30,906 nt of DNA. Source: an uncultured Bacilli bacterium (GTDB taxonomy: Bacteria; Bacillota_I; Bacilli_A; RF39; UBA660). The notes beneath the pieces were generated by a model, which worked only from the letters and a program-made list of their open reading frames with translations, ran no database searches and was not told where the DNA came from. This document shows positions 1 through 8,056 of this stretch, one piece after another. Where the stretch lies: positions 1-30,906 of the forward strand of contig CAKPCJ010000012.1 in the NCBI GenBank assembly GCA_934141575.1. The letters run 5' to 3'. Numbering within the stretch: position 1 is the first letter of the stretch; every line of letters starts with the position of its first letter. The translations under genes and the position numbers were made by a program.

Positions 1-264
1 AGAATATCTGTTATGGATAATGTTCTTACTGTTTCATCTACGGTAATAGAAGTAGGAAATGGTGAAGAAAAGATTTATATTGAAAAAAATAACAATATTG
101 ATATAGATTTTACTGTTAATTTCAAGTTCTTGATAGAGGCTTTAAAAGTAATTGAGGATGAAAACATCATAGTATATTTAAATGGAGAAGATAAACCTAT
201 TATAATAAAAGGTGAGAATGACAATAAGTTAACTGAATTGTTGTTACCAATATTAACTAATTAA
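1..264 (+). CDS. dnaN: DNA polymerase III beta subunit (sliding clamp), 3' end only
   Basis: This is the C-terminal end of the sliding clamp, which encircles DNA and tethers the replicative polymerase. The reading frame is open from base 1, so the gene begins outside the window and about 87 codons are visible. The residues resemble the last part of clamp domain III: a segment like 'NFKFLIEALKVI', then a stretch ending in 'LLLPILTN', the position of the conserved C-terminal 'LPVR/LPMR' strand. The context supports the call, because recF, gyrB and gyrA follow, as in the dnaA-dnaN-recF-gyrBA origin cluster of Bacillota. A short hairpin with a T-run begins at the stop codon, so the transcript probably ends here and the next gene is separate. 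The internal ATG at 13 is not the start. Confidence 0.85.
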   Translation, partial: RISVMDNVLTVSSTVIEVGNGEEKIYIEKNNNIDIDFTVNFKFLIEALKVIEDENIIVYLNGEDKPIIIKGENDNKLTELLLPILTN

Positions 265-287
265 ACTACATTTTGTAGTTTTTTTTA
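263..287 (+). terminator. Intrinsic terminator after dnaN
   Basis: An 8-bp stem pairs 263-270 (AAACTACA) with 274-281 (TGTAGTTT) around a TTT loop and runs into an uninterrupted T-tract. The stem starts within the dnaN stop codon. Confidence 0.75.
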
Positions 288-291
288 TATT

Positions 292-324
292 TTGACATTT
301 TTTTCATTATATTTTGTTTATGAT
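292..324 (+). promoter_or_regulatory. Possible promoter of the comK-like gene
   Basis: A perfect -35 hexamer TTGACA lies at 292-297. The best -10 match, TATGAT at 319-324, is 21 bp away, longer than the usual 17. At the normal distance only a poor TGTTTA is found. The placement just after the dnaN terminator favours a promoter, but the spacing makes it weak or activator-dependent. Confidence 0.35.
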
Positions 325-353
325 AGGTATCAAACTTTTAAGGAGGGTTTTGT

Positions 354-827
354 ATGAAAGATTATGATATTAATATGAATACACTTGCAATTATACCTAT
401 TGATGATAATTCTACTAGAATTATTGAATATGATGATGAATTTGTAGTTAAAGAAAACTCAATGCGAATTATAGATAATAGTTGTAAGTATTTTGGTAGC
501 AGTTATAGTGGGCGTTTAGCTGGAACCAAGGATATGATAGGTGTTAATTATAAAGCTCCTATTGTTGTGGAAGATAGTATGTCAATTATTTTTTTCCCAA
601 TAAGTTCTCCTAGATTACACGAATGCTTGTGGATATCTTTTAAAAATATTGAATCTTATTTTAAGGTTGTTGATGAAAATAAAACTATTGTTAAATTTTG
701 TTCAGGATATAGTTTAAAATTACCAATTTCTCACTTTTCATTTTCAAATCAACTTCTAAGAGCTTCTAGGTTAGAAAATGTATTGAATTTAAGAAAAAAT
801 CGCTTAGAAATTAAGAAAAAAGATTAG
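354..827 (+). CDS. comK: ComK-family competence transcription factor, short C-terminus
   Basis: ComK is the master activator of natural competence genes in Bacillus; it binds paired AT-boxes. This 157-residue protein matches the family through most of its length: 'IIDNSCKYFGSSYSGR' (39-54) corresponds to Bacillus 'IVDRSCRFFGSSYAGR', followed by 'LAGT', 'KAPIVVED', 'FFPISSPR', 'WISF' and 'LPISHFSFSNQLLRAS', all in family order. Bacillus ComK has about 190 residues. The missing part is the C-terminal tail, including the FMLYP-type motif that MecA uses to deliver ComK to ClpCP. The start has a strong AGGAGGG at 341-347. The gene occupies the place of yaaA between dnaN and recF and is flanked by terminators, so it is a single-gene unit. 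The family assignment is firm. A role in competence, rather than another regulon, is inference. Confidence 0.85.
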   Translation: MKDYDINMNTLAIIPIDDNSTRIIEYDDEFVVKENSMRIIDNSCKYFGSSYSGRLAGTKDMIGVNYKAPIVVEDSMSIIFFPISSPRLHECLWISFKNIESYFKVVDENKTIVKFCSGYSLKLPISHFSFSNQLLRASRLENVLNLRKNRLEIKKKD

Positions 828-841
828 AAATAATCTTTTTT
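817..841 (+). terminator. Intrinsic terminator overlapping the comK stop codon
   Basis: A 10-bp stem pairs 817-826 (AAAAAGATTA) with 831-840 (TAATCTTTTT) around a GAAA loop and ends in T. The stop codon TAG at 825-827 lies at the top of the stem. The A-rich upstream arm could also let it act in the reverse direction. Confidence 0.65.
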
Positions 842-843
842 CA

Positions 844-852
844 TGGTATAAT
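844..852 (+). promoter_or_regulatory. Extended -10 promoter for recF-gyrB-gyrA
   Basis: TGGTATAAT is a perfect TATAAT with the extended -10 TGn element, placed 35 bp before the recF ATG. No convincing -35 is seen 17 bp upstream, which is compatible with an extended -10 promoter. recF, gyrB and gyrA follow with an 11-base overlap and a 10-base gap, so this likely drives all three. Confidence 0.55.
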
Positions 853-876
853 TATATATGTACGAACAAGATAAGG

Positions 877-885
877 TGTGGATAA
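877..885 (-). promoter_or_regulatory. DnaA box at the recF translation start
   Basis: TGTGGATAA is the exact complement of the consensus DnaA box TTATCCACA. It lies between the recF promoter and its ATG at 887, where bound DnaA could affect recF-gyrBA expression or form part of the origin region. Confidence 0.5.
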
Positions 886-886
886 C

Positions 887-2023
887 ATGATAGTAGAAAA
901 TATCGCATTATATAATTATAGAAACTATCCTCTTTTAAACCTTAAATTTAATAAGAAATTAAATATAATTATAGGTAATAATGGTGAGGGAAAAACAAAT
1001 ATTTTGGAGAGTATATATGTGCTTGCTATAACAAAATCATTTAGAGATTCTGATGTTGATAATTTGATTATGCACGATCAACCATATGGAATAGTAAAGT
1101 GCAATGTTAGTAATCAAAATCAGAAAAAGGAGTTGAAAATTGAATTTTATCGCGATAAAAGCAATAAAAAAATATATTTGGATGATAAACAAATTAAAAC
1201 GTATAATGATTATCTTGCTAGTTTAAATGTTATTTTATTTTCTCAAAATGATATGGACATAATTAGAGGTACCCCGGCAAATAAGAGAAAATATTTAAAT
1301 GTTGAAATAGGGCAGACTTCTAGCAAATATATTAGAATTGTTAATGAATATAATAAGTATTTAAAACAAAGGAATGATTTATTAAAAAAATGTAATTTCT
1401 CAAGTGAGAGCGATAAAATTTTGTTAGATATATTGACTTCTAAGTTAGTTGATGAAGGTTGTTTAATATACACATATAGAAATAATTATATAAATGATAT
1501 TAATTCTCGAATTAGTGATATATATGAATTTTTTACTGGAATACCTGGTTTAAAAATTAGATATATTAACTCAATATCTTTTAGTAGTTTTGATTTATCT
1601 GTATTAAAGAGTGAGTTATCTAAGAAGTTTTCTAAGAATATATTTAAGGAAACTACACAAGGATCAACATTGTATGGTCCACATAGAGATGATTTTATTT
1701 TTGAGGTTGATCAAAGAGACTTGGCTTTATTTGGTTCACAAGGACAACAAAGACTTGCTATTATAGCTTTAAAGTTGTCTGAGATAGAATTATTGAAAAA
1801 TTGTACTGGCTGTAATCCTGTTATTTTACTTGATGATATTTTTAGTGAATTGGATAAAAGTAAAAGAAATAAACTATTAGATTATATTAACAAAAATGTT
1901 CAAACAATTATAACGACTACAGATATCAAAAATATTAATAAGAAATATTTAAAAAATGCGAAAGTAGTAACTATAAAGAATGGCAGTGTATTTAAAGAAG
2001 AGGTGGAGTTAAATGGAAAATAA
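887..2023 (+). CDS. recF: DNA replication and repair protein RecF
   Basis: RecF is an SMC/ABC-like ATPase that works with RecO and RecR to load RecA at single-strand gaps. The 378 residues carry the family signals: the N-terminal 'MIVENIALYNYRNY' like the usual 'LxNFRNY' opening, Walker A GNNGEGKT at 30-37, an ABC signature region GSQGQQR at 283-289, and Walker B 'VILLDDIFSELD' near 312-323. I chose the ATG at 887: AAGGTG at 873-878 sits at proper distance and the protein then begins as RecF proteins do. A GTG nine bases upstream overlaps that ribosome binding site and is unlikely. The 3' end overlaps gyrB by 11 bases, implying translational coupling. The S4-domain gene yaaA, normally just before recF in Bacillus, is absent. 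Confidence 0.95.
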   Translation: MIVENIALYNYRNYPLLNLKFNKKLNIIIGNNGEGKTNILESIYVLAITKSFRDSDVDNLIMHDQPYGIVKCNVSNQNQKKELKIEFYRDKSNKKIYLDDKQIKTYNDYLASLNVILFSQNDMDIIRGTPANKRKYLNVEIGQTSSKYIRIVNEYNKYLKQRNDLLKKCNFSSESDKILLDILTSKLVDEGCLIYTYRNNYINDINSRISDIYEFFTGIPGLKIRYINSISFSSFDLSVLKSELSKKFSKNIFKETTQGSTLYGPHRDDFIFEVDQRDLALFGSQGQQRLAIIALKLSEIELLKNCTGCNPVILLDDIFSELDKSKRNKLLDYINKNVQTIITTTDIKNINKKYLKNAKVVTIKNGSVFKEEVELNGK

Positions 2024-3944
2024 TAGTAACATGCATTATGATGCGTCTGATATTCAAGTTTTGGAAGGGTTAGAGGCTGTTAGAAAAAGACCTGGTATGT
2101 ACATAGGTACAACAGATGTTAAAGGTCTACATCATTTAGTTTGGGAGATTGTCGATAATGCTATTGATGAGAGTTTAGCAGGATATTGTCAAAATATAGA
2201 GGTAGTTATTAATAAAGATAATTCTGTTACTGTAAAAGATGATGGGCGTGGTATACCGGTTGATATACATCCAAAAACTCATATATCAACAGTAGAAACA
2301 GTTTATACTGTATTGCATGCTGGTGGTAAATTTGGTGGAGGCGGATATAAAGTTTCGGGTGGACTTCATGGTGTTGGTGCCAGTGTTGTTAATGCCTTGT
2401 CAAAATGGGTAGAAGTAAAGGTTTATAAGAATGGAAAGATTTATTTTATTCGTTTTGAAAATGGAGGACATACTGTTCATCCATTAGAGGTTATAGGTGA
2501 ATGTAATGAAAACAGAACAGGTACGACGGTTACTTTTAAACCCGATCCTGATATATTTGATACAGATATTTACGATTATAATACATTGTTGGTTCGAATA
2601 AGAGAACTTGCCTTCCTAAATAGAGGATTGAGATTGACTCTTAGAGATGATCGCGATATGGAAGATACTACAGGAGATACTTTTCTTTATGAAGGTGGTA
2701 TTTCTGAATATGTTAAATTTATTAATAAGGATAAGACAGTTATTCACGATAAAATTATTCACTTAGAAGGGGAGGAAGATAATGTCTTCTTTGAAGTTGC
2801 TCTTCAATATAATACTGGATACAATGATAATATTTATTCATTTGTTAACAATATTAATACTCATGATGGTGGTACTCATGAAGAAGGGGTTAAGAGAGCA
2901 TTGACTCGTGTAATTAATAACTATGCTCGTAAGTCTAACATGTTAAAGGAAAAAGATGAATCTTTGACTGGTGATGACGTTAAAGAGGGGTTAACGATGA
3001 TTGTTTCTTGTAAACATCCTAATCCGCAATTTGAAGGTCAAACTAAAGGTAGATTGGGAAACTCTGAAGTAAGAAAGTTAGCTGATAATGTATTTAGTGA
3101 GGGATTTGAGAAATTCTTATTGGAAAATCCTAATGAAGCTCATATAATTGTTGAAAAGGCGATGTTAGCTTGTAGAGCTAGAAATGCTGCTAAAAAGGCT
3201 AGGGAAATTACAAGAAAAAGTGAGATGGCTACTACTAATTTTTTTGGTAAGTTGTCTGATTGTAAAAGCAAAGATCCAAAAGTATCAGAAATATTTATTG
3301 TCGAAGGAGATTCTGCCGGCGGTAGTGCAAAAAAAGGTAGAGATTCTATGACTCAGGCTATACTACCACTTAGAGGTAAGATTTTAAATGTTGAAAAAAA
3401 TAGACTTGATAGAGCTCTTGGAAATGAGGAAATACGCACAATTATAACTGCGTTTGGTACAGGAATTGGAGAAGAATTTAATCTTGAAAAATTAAGGTAT
3501 GATAAAATTATTATTATGACCGATGCCGATGTTGACGGTGCACATATTAGAGTATTATTATTAACTCTTTTCTATCGCTTTTTTAAGCCAATTGTTGAGG
3601 CTGGACATGTTTACGCTGCTCAACCACCATTATTTAGAATAATGCATGGAAAAACGAGAAAATATGTACTTGATGAGGCTGAAAAAAATTCATACTTAAA
3701 TAGTTTGCCTGAAAATATTAGATCAAGGGCTGAAATTGCCAGAATGAAGGGTCTTGGTGAAATGGATGCTGAGGAATTAAATGAAACTACAATGGATATA
3801 ACCAAGCGTACTTTAAGAAAAATAACAGTTGATGATTGTATGGCAGCGGATGCAGTATTTTCTAAATTGATGGGTGATGAAGTGGAACCTAGACGCCAAT
3901 TTATAGAAGAAAATGCTGGGTATGTTCAAAATCTAGATATATAG
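2013..3944 (+). CDS. gyrB: DNA gyrase subunit B
   Basis: This is the ATPase subunit of DNA gyrase, which introduces negative supercoils in complex with GyrA. The 643-residue length is normal. The GHKL ATPase domain shows the catalytic glutamate in 'VWEIVDNAIDES' (E45), the 'DDGRGIP' loop (76-82) and the glycine-rich ATP lid with 'GGLHGVGASVVNALS' (116-130). The Toprim domain has EGDSAGG at 431-437 and the acidic triad in TDADVDG at 503-509, giving E431, D504 and D506 as likely metal ligands. It ends in the gyrase-type 'EPRRQFIEENA' motif. The ribosome binding site AGGTGGAG (2001-2008) lies inside recF, whose end overlaps by 11 bases. gyrA follows after 10 bases. Gyrase is preferred to topoisomerase IV because of the recF-gyrB-gyrA order and the terminal motif. 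Confidence 0.97.
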   Translation: MENNSNMHYDASDIQVLEGLEAVRKRPGMYIGTTDVKGLHHLVWEIVDNAIDESLAGYCQNIEVVINKDNSVTVKDDGRGIPVDIHPKTHISTVETVYTVLHAGGKFGGGGYKVSGGLHGVGASVVNALSKWVEVKVYKNGKIYFIRFENGGHTVHPLEVIGECNENRTGTTVTFKPDPDIFDTDIYDYNTLLVRIRELAFLNRGLRLTLRDDRDMEDTTGDTFLYEGGISEYVKFINKDKTVIHDKIIHLEGEEDNVFFEVALQYNTGYNDNIYSFVNNINTHDGGTHEEGVKRALTRVINNYARKSNMLKEKDESLTGDDVKEGLTMIVSCKHPNPQFEGQTKGRLGNSEVRKLADNVFSEGFEKFLLENPNEAHIIVEKAMLACRARNAAKKAREITRKSEMATTNFFGKLSDCKSKDPKVSEIFIVEGDSAGGSAKKGRDSMTQAILPLRGKILNVEKNRLDRALGNEEIRTIITAFGTGIGEEFNLEKLRYDKIIIMTDADVDGAHIRVLLLTLFYRFFKPIVEAGHVYAAQPPLFRIMHGKTRKYVLDEAEKNSYLNSLPENIRSRAEIARMKGLGEMDAEELNETTMDITKRTLRKITVDDCMAADAVFSKLMGDEVEPRRQFIEENAGYVQNLDI

Positions 3945-3954
3945 GAGGTTTATT

Positions 3955-6483
3955 ATGGGAGAAGATAATAGAGAATTAATCAATAATGATTTTGAAGATG
4001 ATTCAACTTCATCTAGTGGTAATGAATTTGGTGGCACTTTTCACGAAAGAGATAAACTATCAGAGAATAATATAGTTAAGGAAGTAGAATCTTCGTTTTT
4101 GGATTATTCTATGAGTGTTATTACTTCGCGTGCGTTACCGGACTTGAGAGATGGACTTAAACCTGTACATAGGAGAATATTGTGGTCTATGTATGAATCC
4201 GGTTATACACCTGATAAACCTCATAGAAAATCTGCTAAGATGGTAGGAGAGGTTATGGGTAACTACCATCCACATGGTGATTCGAGTATTTATGAAGCTA
4301 TGGTTAGAATGGCACAAGATTTTAACCAGAGATATTTATTAATTGATGGACATGGAAATTTTGGTAATATTGAGGGTGATGGGGCTGCAGCAATGCGTTA
4401 TACAGAGTCAAGATTATCAAAAATTTCATTGGAGTTACTTAGAGATATCAACAAGAATACGGTAGATTTTCAACCTAACTTTGATGAAACAGCAAAAGAA
4501 CCAAAAGTTTTACCTTCAAGATTTCCGAATATTTTAGTAAATGGTACTATGGGAATTGCGGTAGGTATGGCTACGAATATTCCACCACATAATTTAGGAG
4601 AAGTTATTGATGGGTGCGTTGCTTATATAGATAATCCCGAAATAGATACATTAGGTCTTATGGAGTATGTTAAAGGTCCAGATTTTCCTACTGGAGGAAT
4701 AATTTTAGGAAATTCTGGTATAAAGAAGGCTTATGAAACTGGTAGAGGTACTATTACAATTCGTAGTAGGGCACAAATAGAAGAAATAAATGGTCATAAT
4801 TCTATTGTGATTACAGAAGTTCCATATGGCGTTAATACTGCTGATTTGAAGGCTAAGGTTGCTGAACTTGTCCACAACAAAACTCTTGATGGAATAGTAG
4901 ATTATCATACAGATTTAAAGGATGGAGTTAAAATAACTATTACTTTGAAGAGGGATGCTAACCCACAAGTTGTGTTAAATAACTTGTTTAAACATACTTC
5001 TTTTCAAATTTCGTATGGTATAACATTTTTAATGTTAGATCAGGGAACGCCTAAAACATTGGGATTAAAAGCAATTATTTCTAAGTATATTGATCATCAA
5101 AAAGAAGTAATTATCAGGCGAACAAAATATGATTTGAATAAATCTGAAAATAGAGTTCATATTTTGGAAGGTTATAAGATAGCTCTTGATAATATAGATG
5201 AGGTAATTAAGATTATAAGAGAATCTGAAACTGATCAGATAGCTCGTACTGCGTTAATGGAACGTTTTGGGCTATCTCAAATACAAGCTGATAGTATCTT
5301 AGAATTGAAATTAAGAAGATTAACTGGATTAGAAAGATCTAAGATAGAAGAAGAATTGGCAAGCTTATTGAAATTAATTGAAGAGTTAAAGGCAATTTTA
5401 GCTAGTGAAGAAAAAATTCTTGGAATAATTAAAGATGAGTTATTGGAAATCAAAAATAAGTATTCTGATGATAGAAGAACTCATATAGATATGACAGCTG
5501 TTGATTATATTGATGATGAATCTTTAATTCCTGAGGAGAATATTATTGTTACATTAACAAATAAAGGATATGTTAAACGTATAACTAGTGATACATATAA
5601 AACACAAAACAGAGGTGGTGTAGGAGTTAAGGGAATGGCTACAAATGAAGAAGATTTTGTAGAACAAATTATTTCTATGACTACACATGATTATTTGTTA
5701 TTCTTTACTAATAGTGGTAGGGTATATCGTATCAAGGGGTATGAGGTTCCATTGTTTAGTAGGCAATCTAAGGGATTACCAATTATTAATTTATTGCCAT
5801 TGGAAAAAGATGAATTTGTTAAGTCTATGCTTATGGTAAAAACAAATGATCCTAATAAGTATTTGTTATTCTGTACTAAAAAAGGTTTAGTTAAACGTAC
5901 TGATATTTCTGAATTTGATAATATTAGGAATGGTGGAAAGATTGCTATTAGCCTAAAAGATGATGATGAGTTATTGTCAGTTAAGAAAACAGATGGAACA
6001 AATGAAATATTAATAGCAAGTAGTAATGGTAGAATGATTCGTTTTGATGAAAATGAAATAAGAGTTATGGGAAGAACAGCATCTGGTGTACGTGGTTTAG
6101 ATGTAGATGATGGAGTATGCGTAGGATGTGAGGTTGCTGAAAAGGATCAACAAGTATTAGTTATTACTGAAAATGGATATGGTAAGAAGACGTCATTGGA
6201 TGAATACAGAATTACTCATAGAGGAAGTAAGGGTGTAAAAGCATTAAATGTTACAGAAAAAAATGGTAATATAGTAGCATTTAAATTAATTTCTGAAAAA
6301 GAGGATTTAATGATAATAACAAATAGTGGTATTATTATTAGAATTTCAATTGATCAAGTTTCGCAAACTGGTAGAGTAGCTCAAGGTGTTAAATTAATTA
6401 ATTTAAAGGATGACAGTAAAGTTTCTAATATTGCGTTACTGGATATAGATAGTGTTGAGGAAAATGAGGAGAAGCAAGAGTAG
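3955..6483 (+). CDS. gyrA: DNA gyrase subunit A, with N-terminal acidic extension
   Basis: This is the DNA cleavage and rejoining subunit of gyrase. The catalytic tyrosine is Y149 in 'AAMRYTESRLS'. The quinolone-determining region reads 'HPHGDSSIYEAMVRMAQ', with serine at 110 and glutamate at 114, the quinolone-sensitive form usual in Gram-positive bacteria. The C-terminal wrapping domain has repeated blades and the gyrase-specific GyrA box as 'QNRGGVG', a variant of QRRGGKG, which separates it from ParC. At 842 residues the size is typical, but the first 35 or so are a Ser/Asp/Glu-rich, probably disordered extension that shifts numbering by about 27 from the E. coli enzyme. TAGGAGG before the ATG makes the start secure. 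A terminator hairpin brackets the stop codon. Confidence 0.97.
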   Translation: MGEDNRELINNDFEDDSTSSSGNEFGGTFHERDKLSENNIVKEVESSFLDYSMSVITSRALPDLRDGLKPVHRRILWSMYESGYTPDKPHRKSAKMVGEVMGNYHPHGDSSIYEAMVRMAQDFNQRYLLIDGHGNFGNIEGDGAAAMRYTESRLSKISLELLRDINKNTVDFQPNFDETAKEPKVLPSRFPNILVNGTMGIAVGMATNIPPHNLGEVIDGCVAYIDNPEIDTLGLMEYVKGPDFPTGGIILGNSGIKKAYETGRGTITIRSRAQIEEINGHNSIVITEVPYGVNTADLKAKVAELVHNKTLDGIVDYHTDLKDGVKITITLKRDANPQVVLNNLFKHTSFQISYGITFLMLDQGTPKTLGLKAIISKYIDHQKEVIIRRTKYDLNKSENRVHILEGYKIALDNIDEVIKIIRESETDQIARTALMERFGLSQIQADSILELKLRRLTGLERSKIEEELASLLKLIEELKAILASEEKILGIIKDELLEIKNKYSDDRRTHIDMTAVDYIDDESLIPEENIIVTLTNKGYVKRITSDTYKTQNRGGVGVKGMATNEEDFVEQIISMTTHDYLLFFTNSGRVYRIKGYEVPLFSRQSKGLPIINLLPLEKDEFVKSMLMVKTNDPNKYLLFCTKKGLVKRTDISEFDNIRNGGKIAISLKDDDELLSVKKTDGTNEILIASSNGRMIRFDENEIRVMGRTASGVRGLDVDDGVCVGCEVAEKDQQVLVITENGYGKKTSLDEYRITHRGSKGVKALNVTEKNGNIVAFKLISEKEDLMIITNSGIIIRISIDQVSQTGRVAQGVKLINLKDDSKVSNIALLDIDSVEENEEKQE

Positions 6484-6495
6484 CTTCTCTTTTTA
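6468..6495 (+). terminator. Intrinsic terminator bracketing the gyrA stop
   Basis: The stem pairs GAGAAGC (6469-6475) with GCTTCTC (6483-6489), extended by a G-T pair, with the stop codon in the loop and a T-tract after it. It closes the recF-gyrB-gyrA transcript. Confidence 0.8.
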
Positions 6496-6496
6496 T

Positions 6497-6544
6497 TTAT
6501 CCACAGGTTTTAATAAAAAATTCATTATTTAAAATTTATCCACA
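6497..6544 (+). promoter_or_regulatory. Pair of consensus DnaA boxes
   Basis: Two exact TTATCCACA boxes lie at 6497-6505 and 6536-6544, same strand, 39 bases apart (nearly four helical turns). They directly follow the gyrA terminator. They could be an auxiliary DnaA-binding locus or part of an origin. No third box is seen nearby. Confidence 0.6.
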
Positions 6545-6768
6545 AGTATTTGATATGTTTTGTAGTATAATTTAATTACGTCACAATTTTATGTTAATTA
6601 GTTTTTATTAATTATTATTTGTTTGACTTAAGCAGTATTATAAATGTTTCATGCAAAATATCAGTTTTGTTGAGGTGTTAATTTTAGTGTATTAGTTATT
6701 TTAATAAAATAAATTTGTTAGAATTTTTTTAACAGCATAATACCATAGTTTGGTTTTATAATTATTGT

Positions 6769-6784
6769 AGTTTCACGTGAAACT
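6769..6784. promoter_or_regulatory. parS: parS site 1
   Basis: AGTTTCACGTGAAACT. The core is perfect. The outer pair is A/T instead of T/A, so it is still fully palindromic. Confidence 0.8.
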
Positions 6785-6922
6785 TTAATTCGATGTATAA
6801 AGGTATTATAAATATAGTAGAAAATTTAATTAGTTTTTCTTATATATATTATTTTATAGTTTTAAGTTGTAACTATTTGTATAAGAGTGAAGAATTTAGA
6901 TAACTATAAGTTGTTATTGCAA

Positions 6923-6938
6923 TGTTTCACGTGAAACA
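6923..6938. promoter_or_regulatory. parS: parS site 2
   Basis: TGTTTCACGTGAAACA, perfect consensus. The palindrome continues to 22 bp (6920-6941). Confidence 0.9.
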
Positions 6939-7139
6939 TTGATATTTTTATTATTAAAAATTATTATGCTATTTAAAATTTATTAATGGTACAATTATGT
7001 TTGTATAAGTTAGATTCTATAGTTTACATGTTAGTTTTTATTTATAATTAATTTTTAAGGTGTTTTGTATAAATATATTAAATCTTTATATTAGTGATTA
7101 TGTAATATTATTAGATTTTATATTTTAGAGTATTATCTA

Positions 7140-7155
7140 TGTTTCACGTGAAACA
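7140..7155. promoter_or_regulatory. parS: parS site 3
   Basis: TGTTTCACGTGAAACA, perfect consensus with no extension of the palindrome. Confidence 0.9.
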
Positions 7156-7300
7156 ATTCAAGCTGTAGATTGTTGTTTTTTTAAGAGCGTCATTTATTTA
7201 AAACTATTATTAATAGGTAATTACTATGTATTTTTATTATATGTAGCTGTAAGTTTTATATTTTTAAAATTATTTTTTTATTAGTTGTTTTACGGTACAA

Positions 7301-7316
7301 TGTTTCACGTGAAACA
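7301..7316. promoter_or_regulatory. parS: parS site 4
   Basis: TGTTTCACGTGAAACA, perfect consensus. Flanking ACAA and TTGT extend the palindrome to 24 bp (7297-7320). Confidence 0.9.
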
Positions 7317-7582
7317 TTGTGAATATCGCTATGTTTAATTTGGTGGAATTGTTCCTATCCTTATAGTACTTTTCTTATATTGATTAAAATATTTTATTGT
7401 TTATTTAGCTGTAATGTTTAATCAGTCATATACGTTTATGTTGAGTTAGTTATAGATACTTTTTAGTAGTTATAATACTATTGGTAACAATGTTATCTCA
7501 TACAAAATTTTAATTTGAAAAGAGTAATAATTATAAGAAATAGGACATCAGTTCAGTGTGTGAAAATTGAAAAGTATATCAA

Positions 7583-7598
7583 CGTTTCACGTGAAACA
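7583..7598. promoter_or_regulatory. parS: parS site 5
   Basis: CGTTTCACGTGAAACA. The core is perfect and only the first base differs from consensus. Confidence 0.8.
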
Positions 7599-7797
7599 TA
7601 ATAATATAGTATTTATATATTTATAATTATGTTCTATTAAAATAATTTCAGTATTAGATCTATTAACGTTATACTTGTATACATATCTTTAAAAATTATA
7701 TTTATTTACGAGTTTCATTATTTTAATTGGTTATGATGCAATAGTTTTTTGAATGTAATATTTATATATTCGAATATGTAAAATTAATCTATTTTAA

Positions 7798-7813
7798 TGT
7801 TTCACGTGAAACT
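7798..7813. promoter_or_regulatory. parS: parS site 6
   Basis: TGTTTCACGTGAAACT. The core is perfect and only the last base differs from consensus. Confidence 0.8.
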
Positions 7814-7907
7814 TTTTCAAAGTATTATATTGTACATCATATTATTACGATTGTTTATACTTACATTTAAGATTTGTTGTGAAATCTCTATTTTATTATA
7901 TAACTAA

Positions 7908-7923
7908 TGTTTCACGTGAAACA
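7908..7923. promoter_or_regulatory. parS: parS site 7, centre of a 32-bp palindrome
   Basis: TGTTTCACGTGAAACA, perfect consensus. The flanks continue the symmetry to a perfect 32-bp palindrome at 7900-7931, the longest in the array. Confidence 0.9.
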
Positions 7924-8040
7924 TTAGTTATTATATTATTATGATATGATAGTTATCAATGATATTTTGCTTATTATGTATAAATGAATTGTTATATGTT
8001 TTATAATTTTGATTTTTCTATTTTATTGGTTGCTATGCAA

Positions 8041-8056
8041 TGTTTCACGTGAAACA
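8041..8056. promoter_or_regulatory. parS: parS site 8, just upstream of the SRP RNA promoter
   Basis: TGTTTCACGTGAAACA, perfect consensus. It lies 24 bases before the -35 hexamer of the SRP RNA promoter, so ParB bound here could touch that promoter. Confidence 0.9.

Larger units (their letters stand above)
6769..8056. repeat. parS: Array of eight parS centromere sites
   Basis: Eight 16-bp sites share the invariant 14-bp palindrome GTTTCACGTGAAAC, identical to the core of the chromosomal parS sequence bound by ParB/Spo0J in many bacteria. Starts are 6769, 6923, 7140, 7301, 7583, 7798, 7908 and 8041. The spacing is irregular and the sequence between sites is not repeated, so this is a set of binding sites rather than a tandem duplication. 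ParB loads on parS as a CTP-dependent clamp, spreads, and recruits SMC to segregate origins. Neither parA nor parB lies in the window. I noticed no exact copy elsewhere in these 31 kb. Confidence 0.9.

Noticed and set aside
1243..1473. Reverse-strand open frames inside recF, gyrB, gyrA, dnaX, mfd, uvrB and uvrA
   Set aside because: They are antisense frames of strongly conserved genes, without ribosome binding sites, and reflect low stop frequency opposite A+T-rich coding sequence.
6769..8056. parS array read as CRISPR repeats
   Set aside because: Repeats are 16-bp palindromes and spacers range from about 95 to 265 bases, unlike the regular short units of CRISPR; no cas gene is present.
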